Below are positions 1 to 6,941 of a stretch of 47,258 nt of DNA, in pieces; the stretch's first letter is position 1, and each line of letters starts with the position of its first letter. The stretch covers positions 102,882-150,139 of the forward strand of contig CAMKTV010000001.1 of NCBI GenBank assembly GCA_946415785.1. Reading direction: 5' to 3'. Under the pieces are notes generated by a model. It did not search any database and was not told the origin of the DNA. It was given only the letters and a program-made list of their open reading frames with translations. Position numbers and translations under genes: made by a program. The DNA comes from an uncultured Solobacterium sp. GTDB lineage: Bacteria; Bacillota_I; Bacilli_A; Erysipelotrichales; Erysipelotrichaceae.

Positions 1-1
1 T

Positions 2-1189
2 ACATCAATGGAAACTAGTAAGTGGATAGCTGAAGAGATCATGGAATCAGGTCAAACCTTGTTTATGAATTGCTTGAATATGTTGATACCACCACTTGTG
101 TTTTTCTCGATTGCTAGTGCCATCACGGGCTTTGGCAATATTGCTCAACTTGGTAGAATTGGCGGAAAATTAATGGGCATTTATATGATGACAACTCTTT
201 GTGCTACTTTTTTTGGTTTTACAATGGTCGAAATATTTAAGCCTTATAACTATGGTACAACTTCATTACCTTTAGATACTTCACTTGAAATGGGAACGGG
301 TTTATCATTTAAAGATTCAATATTAAATATTGTGCCTGATAATTTTATTAAAACTTTCTTAAATGGTGATACGATGCAAATAATATTTCTAGCCATCTTT
401 TTAGGTGTTGCCGTTGCTGCTATTGGCAACAAGGCAAAGCCAATACAAGATTTTATCAATGCTGGTAATGAAGTATTTTTAAAAATGACCAATTCACTTG
501 TAAGCCTTATTCCCATTTTGATTTTCTGTATTGTTTCAAAATCAGTATTATCTTCAGGAAGCGGTAATGAAACGGCTATGGGCAAACCAATCGCTATTGG
601 TATAGCGATTTACTTAGGAACTATTATCGTGATGATAATTTTTTATCATTTATTATTAAGATTTGTAGGTGGCTTAAAACCGCTAGTCTTTACCAAGAAG
701 TATTTGCCTTATATGCCACAAATTATTGGCACAGGATCTAGTAGTGCTCTAATTCCTTTGAATATGAAATTCTGTGATGATATTGGCATTGATAAAAAAG
801 TATATGCCTTATCTATTCCTTTAGGAGCTACAGTAAATATGGATGGTACAACTATCTATATGGCTGTTTTTGGGCTTATTTTAGCTAGACTTTATGGTTT
901 GCCTATAAATCTGCCAGTTTACTTTACAATGGCTTTTACAATCTTTATGTTATCAGCTGGCGCTCCACCAGTTATGGGCTCATCAATCATTTGTTTATCA
1001 GCTTTATTAAGAACATTAGGATTGCCAGTATCCGAAGCTATAACGATGGTGTTAGGTATCGAAGTTATTGCTGGGCTTGTAAGAACAGCCAATAATGCAA
1101 TATGTGATATCGTTGGTTCTTTAATAGTTGCAAGACATGAAGGATTATTAAATAAAGATAAATATGATCAAAAAAATAAGAGTAAGTGA
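2..1189 (+). CDS. Dicarboxylate/amino acid:cation symporter (DAACS family), 5' end cut by window
   Basis: Secondary transporter that couples uptake of dicarboxylates or acidic/neutral amino acids to Na+ or H+ at the cytoplasmic membrane. Seen: a strongly hydrophobic protein with the serine-rich re-entrant loop (GTGSSSALIP, about residue 240) and the substrate/cation-binding stretch PLGATVNMDGTTIY (about residue 275), both hallmarks of the GltP/DctA fold, then the SAGAPPVMGS hairpin. The frame is open through the window edge and the protein starts inside the first conserved block (PPLVFFSIASAI), so the first helix or two lie upstream and the ATG at 8 is probably internal. It ends with TGA, one of only two TGA stops here. 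The exact substrate cannot be read from the sequence. Confidence 0.93.
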   Translation, partial: TSMETSKWIAEEIMESGQTLFMNCLNMLIPPLVFFSIASAITGFGNIAQLGRIGGKLMGIYMMTTLCATFFGFTMVEIFKPYNYGTTSLPLDTSLEMGTGLSFKDSILNIVPDNFIKTFLNGDTMQIIFLAIFLGVAVAAIGNKAKPIQDFINAGNEVFLKMTNSLVSLIPILIFCIVSKSVLSSGSGNETAMGKPIAIGIAIYLGTIIVMIIFYHLLLRFVGGLKPLVFTKKYLPYMPQIIGTGSSSALIPLNMKFCDDIGIDKKVYALSIPLGATVNMDGTTIYMAVFGLILARLYGLPINLPVYFTMAFTIFMLSAGAPPVMGSSIICLSALLRTLGLPVSEAITMVLGIEVIAGLVRTANNAICDIVGSLIVARHEGLLNKDKYDQKNKSK

Positions 1190-1365
1190 AATTTCTGGTT
1201 GAAAAACGCACATTCATATATACTCCATTTACTTAAGTTGGTTGATTATAATTTATTTAAAATAACATTTGTGAATATTAGGTTGAAATTAAAGATAAAT
1301 GAATCAAATTATAAGCGCAAAACAATCTTTTGCAGGCCAGTTTTGTCCCACAGTCTAATGAATAA

Positions 1366-1509
1366 TCTTGTTTTCTTCAAGATTTAAATGTATTCTTTCT
1401 GCTATATATTATCTTCTATAACGTTGCACATGCAGGAGATAGAAACTATTTCAACTTTGTAGGCAAGTTTATTCCACCGGACTTTGAGAAGAAACTGACG
1501 GAAGAATAG
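1366..1509 (+). pseudogene. Possible C-terminal remnant of a lost gene
   Basis: The 338 bases between the symporter and the next gene hold no complete gene. A frame open from 1366 to the TAG at 1507-1509 has no good start and no Shine-Dalgarno site, yet reads like a real protein tail: a hydrophobic stretch, then HAGDRNYFNFVGKFIPPDFE and a charged end. Its base composition is less AT-rich than the spacer around it. I read it as the 3' scrap of a decayed or deleted gene; the family is unknown. A short frame at 1199-1387 (TTG start) looks like spacer. Confidence 0.3.
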
Positions 1510-1528
1510 TCAAAGGATAAATATAACT

Positions 1529-2296
1529 ATGACAAAATATAGTAAACAAGATTTAGAATATGCTTCACAATTGAGAGAAGAAATTCATAATGAAGCCTTA
1601 TCTATTGTAAGAAAAACAAATTCCACTATTACAGAAGTAATTGACTCTCATCCAGTTGAAGATTATTTTCAAGAGCTTTGGGATTATCCTGGAAAATGGT
1701 ATACAGTTGTTGCGATACCTTATGGCTATAAAAATCGTAAGGCCCTTGTTGATAAGATTGTAACCGATACCTTATTACATAATGCTGAAAATAATGAATT
1801 AAATAAACAAGAAGATTTAAATGTTTGTCCTATTCAATACGAAGAGCCAAAAAATCAATTATTAGATAAGTATCCTGATTTAGTTATTGATCTTAATATT
1901 GTTTATGATGATAAACATGATTATCAAGAACATTTAAAAGCACTAAAGAATACATTTGAGAAATTATCTATTTGGAGATTTGATATTAAATCAGCCAAAG
2001 GTGAAAGAATTTCTTCATTTGAATTATTTTCTAATAAATGTGAAAAAGGAAATCTGAATTATCGTGATGCTTTTTTAAATCCACCACATAAGAATTATTA
2101 TACAGATAAAGATTTTATGAATTTTAATAGAGAATTATTCCCAAAGGGAATTGATGATTTAGAAGTGTTTAAGTGGAATACTGACTGGTCTGATTATTTT
2201 GATGATGGGCATGAGTGGTGGGGCACGTTGTGTTTGACAATTTATGATAAATCTCTTGGTCGTTTTATCATTATTATGGCATCGGCGACTGATTAA
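1529..2296 (+). CDS. Unknown soluble protein, 255 aa
   Basis: Not assigned to a named family. The start ATG has an AAAGGA site about 11 bases upstream. The protein is acidic, without signal peptide or membrane segment. Notable are the aromatic-rich end (HEWWGTLCLTIYDKSLGRF followed by IIIMASATD) and an N-terminal YPGKWYTVVAIPYGYK stretch. A C-terminus of this type (EWWG...IYD...IMASATD) recurs, as far as I recall, in uncharacterised proteins of gut Firmicutes, which suggests a real conserved family. It lies 25 bases upstream of the metallo-beta-lactamase gene and may share a transcript with it. Function unknown. Confidence 0.75.
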   Translation: MTKYSKQDLEYASQLREEIHNEALSIVRKTNSTITEVIDSHPVEDYFQELWDYPGKWYTVVAIPYGYKNRKALVDKIVTDTLLHNAENNELNKQEDLNVCPIQYEEPKNQLLDKYPDLVIDLNIVYDDKHDYQEHLKALKNTFEKLSIWRFDIKSAKGERISSFELFSNKCEKGNLNYRDAFLNPPHKNYYTDKDFMNFNRELFPKGIDDLEVFKWNTDWSDYFDDGHEWWGTLCLTIYDKSLGRFIIIMASATD

Positions 2297-2321
2297 AATA
2301 TAATTATTAGAGGAATATAAT

Positions 2322-3008
2322 ATGGCAGAAATAAACGTATTATTAGAAGGCAAAAACTTTAAAACAGAATTTGGTATTATTGGATACTGTAGTGTAATTC
2401 TAATTAGAGAAGATGGCAAGAACATATTATTCGATACTGGTATTAGAGGTTCTATTTCTCAATTAAAAGATTCATTAAATAAATTAAACCTTACATGTGA
2501 TGATATAACTGATGTAATAATTTCTCATATGCATTTTGATCATGTTGGCAATGTATCTTTATTTAAGAATGCTACTTTCCATTTAAGTGAAGAAGAATGG
2601 AACAGTATGAAAGAACCGATTGATCATTATATCTGTTTGGAATCATATGAATATATCAAAAATAATATGAAATATGATTTTGTAAAAGAAGGAGATAGGC
2701 TTACAACTAATACTACAATTATTGAACTGCCAGGGCATACAAAAGGCTTAATTGGTCTTAAATGTAATGAAGATATTATTATCTGTTCAGATGCTATCAA
2801 GAATAGATTTGAAATGTGGTGTGATATTCCACTCATGACTATTGATAATGATTTGAGTATGAAAACAAAAAACAGAATTATCAAAGAAGCTAAATATATC
2901 TATCCTGGACACGATAAGATGCTAGAAGTTGGTAAACCTATAATTGATGAACCAATGGAATTTAAAGTTCTGTATGTTGATGGAGATATAAAGACGGTAA
3001 AAAAATAA
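2322..3008 (+). CDS. Metallo-beta-lactamase-fold hydrolase (lactonase-like subgroup)
   Basis: A cytoplasmic metal-dependent hydrolase of the MBL superfamily. Seen: the dinuclear metal signature H-x-H-x-D-H at residues 69-74 (HMHFDH), a second ligand in the LPGHTKG motif (about residue 138), an aspartate in the ICSDA strand and a last histidine in YPGHD near the C-terminus. The 228-aa length and the LFDTGIRG opening resemble the AHL-lactonase/AttM-like subgroup, but that subgroup is broad and no substrate can be inferred. The start follows AGAGGAATATA. A strong terminator follows directly, so this is the end of a transcript that may begin with the unknown gene upstream. Confidence 0.85.
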   Translation: MAEINVLLEGKNFKTEFGIIGYCSVILIREDGKNILFDTGIRGSISQLKDSLNKLNLTCDDITDVIISHMHFDHVGNVSLFKNATFHLSEEEWNSMKEPIDHYICLESYEYIKNNMKYDFVKEGDRLTTNTTIIELPGHTKGLIGLKCNEDIIICSDAIKNRFEMWCDIPLMTIDNDLSMKTKNRIIKEAKYIYPGHDKMLEVGKPIIDEPMEFKVLYVDGDIKTVKK

Positions 3009-3012
3009 TATG

Positions 3013-3035
3013 CCTTGGTATAAGCCAAGGTTTTT
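3013..3035 (+). terminator. Rho-independent terminator after MBL hydrolase gene
   Basis: CCTTGG and CCAAGG arms (3013-3018 and 3025-3030) around a 6-base loop, followed by five Ts. Confidence 0.8.
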
Positions 3036-3124
3036 CTTATAAAATATTAATCTTTCAAAAAAGTAGTGCATTTAGAAGAAAAAATACAATATTGAATAAA
3101 AAATAAGAAATTTGAACATAATTA

Positions 3125-3153
3125 TTGTATATTTACTCCAAAAACTATATAAT
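3125..3153 (+). promoter_or_regulatory. Promoter of AbiE-type pair 1
   Basis: A -35-like TTGTAT (3125-3130), a 17-base spacer and a perfect TATAAT (3148-3153). The predicted start of transcription is near 3160, just before the GGAGG site of the first gene. Confidence 0.6.
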
Positions 3154-3175
3154 ATGTATAGTAACTGGAGGAAAC

Positions 3176-3781
3176 ATGATAAAGACAATTGACGATTTAT
3201 TATTTGAATATAGAAAATATAAGAATCCTTATATCAAAATAGGCCGCGAAGAAAAAAACAAGAAATTAATTAAATTAAAAAGAGGCATATATGCAGATGA
3301 ACTTAATACAAATCCTTTTGTGATTGCTCAATACCTTTATTCACCATCATATATATCATTTGAAAGTGCTCTTTCATATCACGGAATGATTCCAGAAAAA
3401 GTAGTGTCTATTACTTCAGCAACATTTAAAAAGAATAAGACTAAACGCTATACAAATAGTTTTGGTCATTTTGTATATAAAGATATACCAGTTAATGCAT
3501 TTCCTTATAGTGTTGAAGCCATCACTGACGGTAAATACCATTTTCAAATTGCCAGCAAGGAAAAATGTCTCACTGACATGTTGTATAAAGTACCTAGAGT
3601 AAGATCAATTAAAGATTTGATTGTTTTGTTGTTTGAAGATTTAAGAATAAATGAAATTGTGTTTGATGAACTTGATCATAAAGAGCTGTTATTATTGTGT
3701 GATTTATATAACTGTTCTAACACAAAACTATTAAAGAAATATATTATTCAGATTGATAGAGGAGAAAATAATGATAAATAG
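3176..3781 (+). CDS. AbiEi-like antitoxin/regulator of a type IV toxin-antitoxin pair (copy 1)
   Basis: Probable antitoxin partner of the nucleotidyltransferase encoded directly downstream. The best start is the ATG at 3176 (201 aa), preceded by TGGAGGAA; a longer frame to 3125 would overlap the promoter. Seen: an N-terminal winged-helix-like region leading to LIKLKRGIYAD, the characteristic AbiEi 'read-out' strand, then SYISFESALSYHGMIPE, the conserved core that includes the Ser-Ala-Leu motif. In the family (Streptococcus AbiE) this protein represses its own promoter and neutralises the toxin. The gene overlaps the toxin gene by 11 bases, so the two are translationally coupled. Confidence 0.85.
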   Translation: MIKTIDDLLFEYRKYKNPYIKIGREEKNKKLIKLKRGIYADELNTNPFVIAQYLYSPSYISFESALSYHGMIPEKVVSITSATFKKNKTKRYTNSFGHFVYKDIPVNAFPYSVEAITDGKYHFQIASKEKCLTDMLYKVPRVRSIKDLIVLLFEDLRINEIVFDELDHKELLLLCDLYNCSNTKLLKKYIIQIDRGENNDK

Positions 3782-4625
3782 AATTATTTTACAAAGGCTT
3801 AAACATGATAATGTGGATAGTTTAGAAAAAGGAATTAATTCTTTAAGAGAATTAGCGCAAGAAATTTTATTGTTGTCTTTATATAAGAATGGTTTCTTTA
3901 AAAAGGTAGCCTTTTATGGCGGAACATGTTTAAGGCTTTTTCATGGTTTAAAAAGATTTTCTGAAGACCTTGATTTTGCTATTACTGATAATACAGATAT
4001 TGATTTAAACTATTATGAGGATACACTTATTAGTGAATTAAATTCTTATGGCTTAAATGGCACAATAAGAAAAAAAGAGACGTATGACAACAATGACATA
4101 AAACGTCGTTATATAAACATAGATGTATATGATTTATTAAACGAGTATTTTGAAAATAGAGTTAGCATAAATAAAGAAAGACAACTATCAATAAAATTAG
4201 AAGTAGATACCACTTATATAAAAGGAGCTATTTTGGAAAATAATGTTATGTTTTCACCAAACCATGGAAACATCATATCTTATGATCTTTCTTCCTTATT
4301 TTCTGGAAAAATACATGCGTTGATATGTAGAAATTGGAAAAATAGAGTCAAAGGAAGAGACTACTATGATTATTTGTATTATTTAAGAATCAATGCAACT
4401 TATAATCTTGAATATTTACAAAATAAATTAGCTAACACTTTAGGCGCAGAACCTACATATTATACTGAAGAAAAAATTAAGAAATTATTGAAAGAAAGAT
4501 TTGAACAAGTTGATATAGCTTCAATAGTTGAAGATATTGATAGCTTTATTGATGATAAAAACGAAATAGATAGTTTAAACAAAAATATGCTATTAGATTC
4601 TTTAGACTTTTTAAAAGCACGATAG
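3771..4625 (+). CDS. AbiEii-family nucleotidyltransferase toxin (copy 1)
   Basis: Toxin of a type IV (AbiE) system; AbiEii/MenT-type toxins are nucleotidyltransferases that arrest growth, in studied members by modifying tRNA. Seen: the polymerase-beta-fold signature GGT at residues 50-52 (FYGGTCLRL) and the metal-binding SEDLDF with Asp67 and Asp69, followed downstream by the KIHALICRNWKNRVKGRDYYD block common in this family. The start is the ATG at 3771 with GGAG 7 bases upstream; a TTG 18 bases earlier is less likely. 284 aa is about normal. It overlaps the antitoxin gene, which fixes the pairing. Confidence 0.9.
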   Translation: MINRIILQRLKHDNVDSLEKGINSLRELAQEILLLSLYKNGFFKKVAFYGGTCLRLFHGLKRFSEDLDFAITDNTDIDLNYYEDTLISELNSYGLNGTIRKKETYDNNDIKRRYINIDVYDLLNEYFENRVSINKERQLSIKLEVDTTYIKGAILENNVMFSPNHGNIISYDLSSLFSGKIHALICRNWKNRVKGRDYYDYLYYLRINATYNLEYLQNKLANTLGAEPTYYTEEKIKKLLKERFEQVDIASIVEDIDSFIDDKNEIDSLNKNMLLDSLDFLKAR

Positions 4626-4675
4626 CATGTGGCGTGCAGTTTCCTAACATATAATAAAAGTAAGAGGTAAACATT

Positions 4676-5704
4676 ATGACAAAGAAAACAAAAACATTAT
4701 TGATAATCTTAGTATCAGTATTACTAATCACAGGTATCGGTGTAGTTGTGCTGGCAACAACCGAACTAGGTAAGGGTACTATATTTCAAAAAGAGGTAGT
4801 CCCAGAAACTACTGATGAAGTTGAAAACCCTGAAGACGAGACTTCAACTGTAAAATACGACATGTCTACTAACGATTATTTAATAGAATTAATAAAAAAT
4901 AACAAGACGATTTCTTTAGAAGAGTCTGGTGAAGACGAAGATACGTACGCATACTATCAAAGTGTGGTCGCTTATGTTGATGAAAATGGTAAGTTTTACA
5001 ACAAGTATGGGTTTGGCATTACCTTTTCTGATAGGGTAATCCCGTTCTATATGGTTCCTGAGGACTTAGAAACCCAAGAAGCCAGGGAAGCAACTTTCCA
5101 AAGGCTCTTAAGTCTAATTCCTGAAGGATTTGATTTAGACAATGAAACCCCTGAACAAGCAGTACTTCGTGCTATGGACATAAATTATTCAGCCTATAAT
5201 GTTGAAAAAATCGTGGAAGGATGCCCTTACGGATATTACATATTCAACCCGTACAATTTAAACGAAGATTTAACCGTGAGTGAGCCTGAATACAGAAAAA
5301 TTTATTACTCTGTTCATTCTAAAGAACACCCAATTGCTGCTACATTCATTCCAGGCCAACCAACACACACAAAAACAAACTATGATAACGGAGATATTGA
5401 AGACTATTACGACTATTCACAAGTAAGTAGTTGGACACTTGATGCCTTTAATGATACGTGTAACAGAGTAGAACAAAGTGAATACGCAAGCACCTGGGAA
5501 ATTACTAGAACAAATACTTACTTTAAGGCAACTGATAAATGGGGCTGCTATTGTGAAATAGACTATCTTGGCAAATGTGTAAGAAATTATTATGCTTATT
5601 ATATAGATGATGATGCTATCGAAGCATTCTATAATGATCCAAACCAATTAACTCTTGAAGAATATGTGAAGTTAATTGGCAGACCAATAAGTTATATAGA
5701 TTAA
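4676..5704 (+). CDS. Unknown membrane-anchored extracellular protein, 342 aa
   Basis: Not recognised. Seen: a lysine-rich N-terminus and one hydrophobic segment (residues about 7-28), then an acidic, Thr/Glu-rich linker (about 35-60) and a roughly 280-residue Tyr/Asp/Glu-rich domain. There is no lipobox cysteine, so it is probably a signal-anchored protein facing outward. The ATG follows AGAGGTAAAC. It sits 50 bases behind the AbiEii toxin gene with no clear terminator between, and just ahead of the type III toxin-antitoxin promoter, so it is either a passenger of the accessory island or cotranscribed with the AbiE pair. No function is inferred. Confidence 0.7.
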   Translation: MTKKTKTLLIILVSVLLITGIGVVVLATTELGKGTIFQKEVVPETTDEVENPEDETSTVKYDMSTNDYLIELIKNNKTISLEESGEDEDTYAYYQSVVAYVDENGKFYNKYGFGITFSDRVIPFYMVPEDLETQEAREATFQRLLSLIPEGFDLDNETPEQAVLRAMDINYSAYNVEKIVEGCPYGYYIFNPYNLNEDLTVSEPEYRKIYYSVHSKEHPIAATFIPGQPTHTKTNYDNGDIEDYYDYSQVSSWTLDAFNDTCNRVEQSEYASTWEITRTNTYFKATDKWGCYCEIDYLGKCVRNYYAYYIDDDAIEAFYNDPNQLTLEEYVKLIGRPISYID

Positions 5705-5728
5705 AAAGAACACAATAACAAAAAAGTG

Positions 5729-5759
5729 TTGACATTATTTATTATATTTTTTGTATAAT
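5729..5759 (+). promoter_or_regulatory. Promoter of type III toxin-antitoxin locus
   Basis: Consensus TTGACA (5729-5734) and TATAAT (5754-5759) separated by 19 bases. Transcription would start near 5766, just ahead of the RNA repeats. Confidence 0.7.
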
Positions 5760-5765
5760 AAATAT

Positions 5766-5947
5766 GGAGATATAATCTCTAGGGCATGTCCCCATCGCAA
5801 AGCATGATGTCGTGTGACGGTACTGACACGACGGTAAAATAAAAATAACCAAGCGATGATGATGTGTGACGGTACTGACACATCGATAAAATAAAAGTGA
5901 CCGTGCGATGATTATTAAAGGCGTCTAAACAATGACGCCTTGTTTAT
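5766..5947 (+). ncRNA. Type III antitoxin RNA: two 51-52 nt pseudoknot repeats plus terminator
   Basis: Candidate RNA antitoxin. Repeat 1 is at about 5802-5852, repeat 2 at 5853-5904, with a third partial start (GCGATGAT) at 5905. Each holds a 7-bp stem: GTCGTGT/ACACGAC at 5809-5815/5826-5832, and GATGTGT/ACACATC at 5861-5867/5878-5884. Two of the seven pairs are exchanged compensatorily while the loop GACGGTACTG is identical. In each repeat the loop bases (C)GGT can pair with downstream ACC(G) (5848-5850; 5900-5903) across an A-rich linker, giving the H-type pseudoknot typical of ToxI/CptI antitoxins. A terminator hairpin (AAGGCGTC at 5918-5925, GACGCCTT at 5934-5941) separates it from the toxin gene, as in known type III loci. 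Confidence 0.8.
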
Positions 5948-5961
5948 AGGATGGTAGCATT

Positions 5962-6441
5962 TTGGAAGAATATGATTTTGAATTAAGACTGCTTAATTCT
6001 CAATATTATATAGATTATCCGTCTAACAAATATGTTGACATTCTTTCAAATCAAAAAAGAGGATATGTTATTATTCTTTTTGAAACAAAGTCTGGCTATT
6101 TGGTTGGTACTCCTTTTAGAAGCAAAATAAGACACAATAATTGCTATCATTTTAAAAATTCAGCCAGATCAAAAAGAACAAAGTCTGGCATAGATTATTC
6201 AAAAAGTATTATTCTAGTTGATGATAAATATGTTGATAAAATAAACTATCCTAGAATAGATCAAGACGAATATAACGAACTTATTTTAAAACAAGTTAGA
6301 ATTATGGCGGAAATAAGTGACTATATCGACACTTATATTAGCCATCATAAAAACACAAAAGTATTAGATAAAGAGGAATATGAAAGAAGATATAAATACA
6401 CTTCTTTAAAATACTTTCACAAAGAACTAGGTATTAAATAA
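5962..6441 (+). CDS. Type III toxin-antitoxin endoribonuclease toxin (CptN/TenpN-like, ToxN superfamily)
   Basis: Probable toxin that cleaves RNA and is held inactive by the pseudoknot RNA encoded directly upstream. Seen: 159 aa, the usual size of the CptN/TenpN branch; a short N-terminal beta-strand region (QYYIDYPSNKYVDIL), the core RGYVIILFETKSGYLVGTPF, and the block RSKIRH...F..S.RS...SGIDYSKSII, which I recognise from the TenpN/CptN branch of ToxN-fold toxins. The start is TTG at 5962 behind ATAGGATGG; a weak start suits low toxin expression by read-through of the terminator. The layout promoter, tandem RNA repeats, terminator, toxin is diagnostic. The subfamily name is recalled from motif memory, not from a search. 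Confidence 0.82.
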   Translation: MEEYDFELRLLNSQYYIDYPSNKYVDILSNQKRGYVIILFETKSGYLVGTPFRSKIRHNNCYHFKNSARSKRTKSGIDYSKSIILVDDKYVDKINYPRIDQDEYNELILKQVRIMAEISDYIDTYISHHKNTKVLDKEEYERRYKYTSLKYFHKELGIK

Positions 6442-6455
6442 AGCAAAAAATACTG

Positions 6456-6586
6456 CGAGGTTTGGCTCGTTAAAAACTTGAAATTCATATAGGGCTTCGG
6501 GCACCTATGCCTGCTAAGAGGGGCGTCTTAGAAATTCATGTGTAACTTCGGGCGTACACGGTTGGCAAGCAACAGAAAAACCAAAC
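6456..6586 (+). ncRNA. Unidentified tandem structured RNA (two about 50-nt units)
   Basis: Two imperfect copies with a 51-base period start with GAAATTCAT at 6480 and 6531. Each carries a first hairpin capped by a TTCG-type loop (CATA.AGG/CCTATG near 6485-6509; GTGTA/TACAC near 6540-6559) and a second small hairpin with a (C/G)(T/C)AAG loop. The stem sequences differ while the AAATTCAT, CTTCGGGC and YTG..AAG stretches are kept. GTTTGG (6460-6465) can pair with CCAAAC (6581-6586) to close the whole element; a competing local hairpin CGAG/CTCG lies at 6456-6469. Two terminator-like hairpins follow. I do not recognise the class: it could be a tandem riboswitch-like leader or a free small RNA. 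Confidence 0.5.
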
Positions 6587-6589
6587 ATT

Positions 6590-6630
6590 AAAGTGAGGAC
6601 TCATTCCCATTGGAGTGTTTCCTCACTTTT
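6590..6630 (+). terminator. Strong hairpin/terminator after tandem RNA
   Basis: AAAGTGAGGA (6590-6599) pairs with TCCTCACTTT (6620-6629), with further inner pairing, followed by TTAAATTTT. Confidence 0.7.
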
Positions 6631-6648
6631 AAATTTTGTAAACTTACT

Positions 6649-6670
6649 AAGACACATAAAGTGTCTTTTA
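6649..6670 (+). terminator. Second terminator-like hairpin
   Basis: AAGACAC (6649-6655) and GTGTCTT (6661-6667) around a 5-base loop, followed by TTTA. It lies between the structured RNA and the short secreted-peptide frame. Confidence 0.6.
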
Positions 6671-6693
6671 ATTTGTTGATAGAAAGGAGTTTT

Positions 6694-6819
6694 ATGACTA
6701 AAAACTTTATCAAGCGATTATTAATCGCTTTTTTGTGCTTACAGTGTTTTTCGTTGCTGTTGAAACAATTAATGCAGAGATTTCTAGCGTCAGTGCAAAT
6801 GCTACTATTTAATACTTAG
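6694..6819 (+). pseudogene. Frameshifted signal-peptide remnant of a secreted protein
   Basis: The ATG at 6694 has a good GAAAGGAGTTTT site. Read straight, the frame gives a 41-residue peptide with no clear protein character after residue 13. A shift of -1 at the run TTTTTTG (about 6731-6737) gives instead a clean signal peptide (FFVLTVFFVAVETINAEISS then VSANATI) ending at TAA 6810-6812. This resembles the leader ends KVSA and EVSA of the two large secreted proteins in this window. The simplest reading is a truncated, frameshifted leader left from a lost secreted-protein gene; the run is also a canonical slippery heptamer. Confidence 0.45.
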
Positions 6820-6887
6820 AAGAGTAATCTATATGTTAATATCTTAGAAACTTCTATTAAATCTTTTTTCTTAAAGTATTTCTTCAA

Positions 6888-6901
6888 TAAAAACGCTTAC
6901 A
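6888..6901 (+). promoter_or_regulatory. cre-like / LacI-family operator ahead of the sucrose operon
   Basis: TAAAAACGCTTACA matches 13 of the 14 positions of the catabolite-response consensus TGWAARCGYTWNCW. It lies directly upstream of a -10-like TAAAAT (6909-6914) and about 40 bases ahead of the fructokinase start, where CcpA or a LacI-type sucrose repressor would block transcription. Confidence 0.6.
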
Positions 6902-6941
6902 TAAATGATAAAATTAATACAAGTAAATGGAAGGAATAATT

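Noticed and set aside
1199-1387. Short plus-strand reading frame of 62 codons
   Set aside because: TTG start, no Shine-Dalgarno site, low-complexity Lys/Leu/Ile content and no resemblance to a protein; treated as spacer.
5802-5912. CRISPR-like array
   Set aside because: The 52-base periodic units are two similar hairpins with covarying stems and no unique spacers; no cas gene is nearby. A type III antitoxin explains them.
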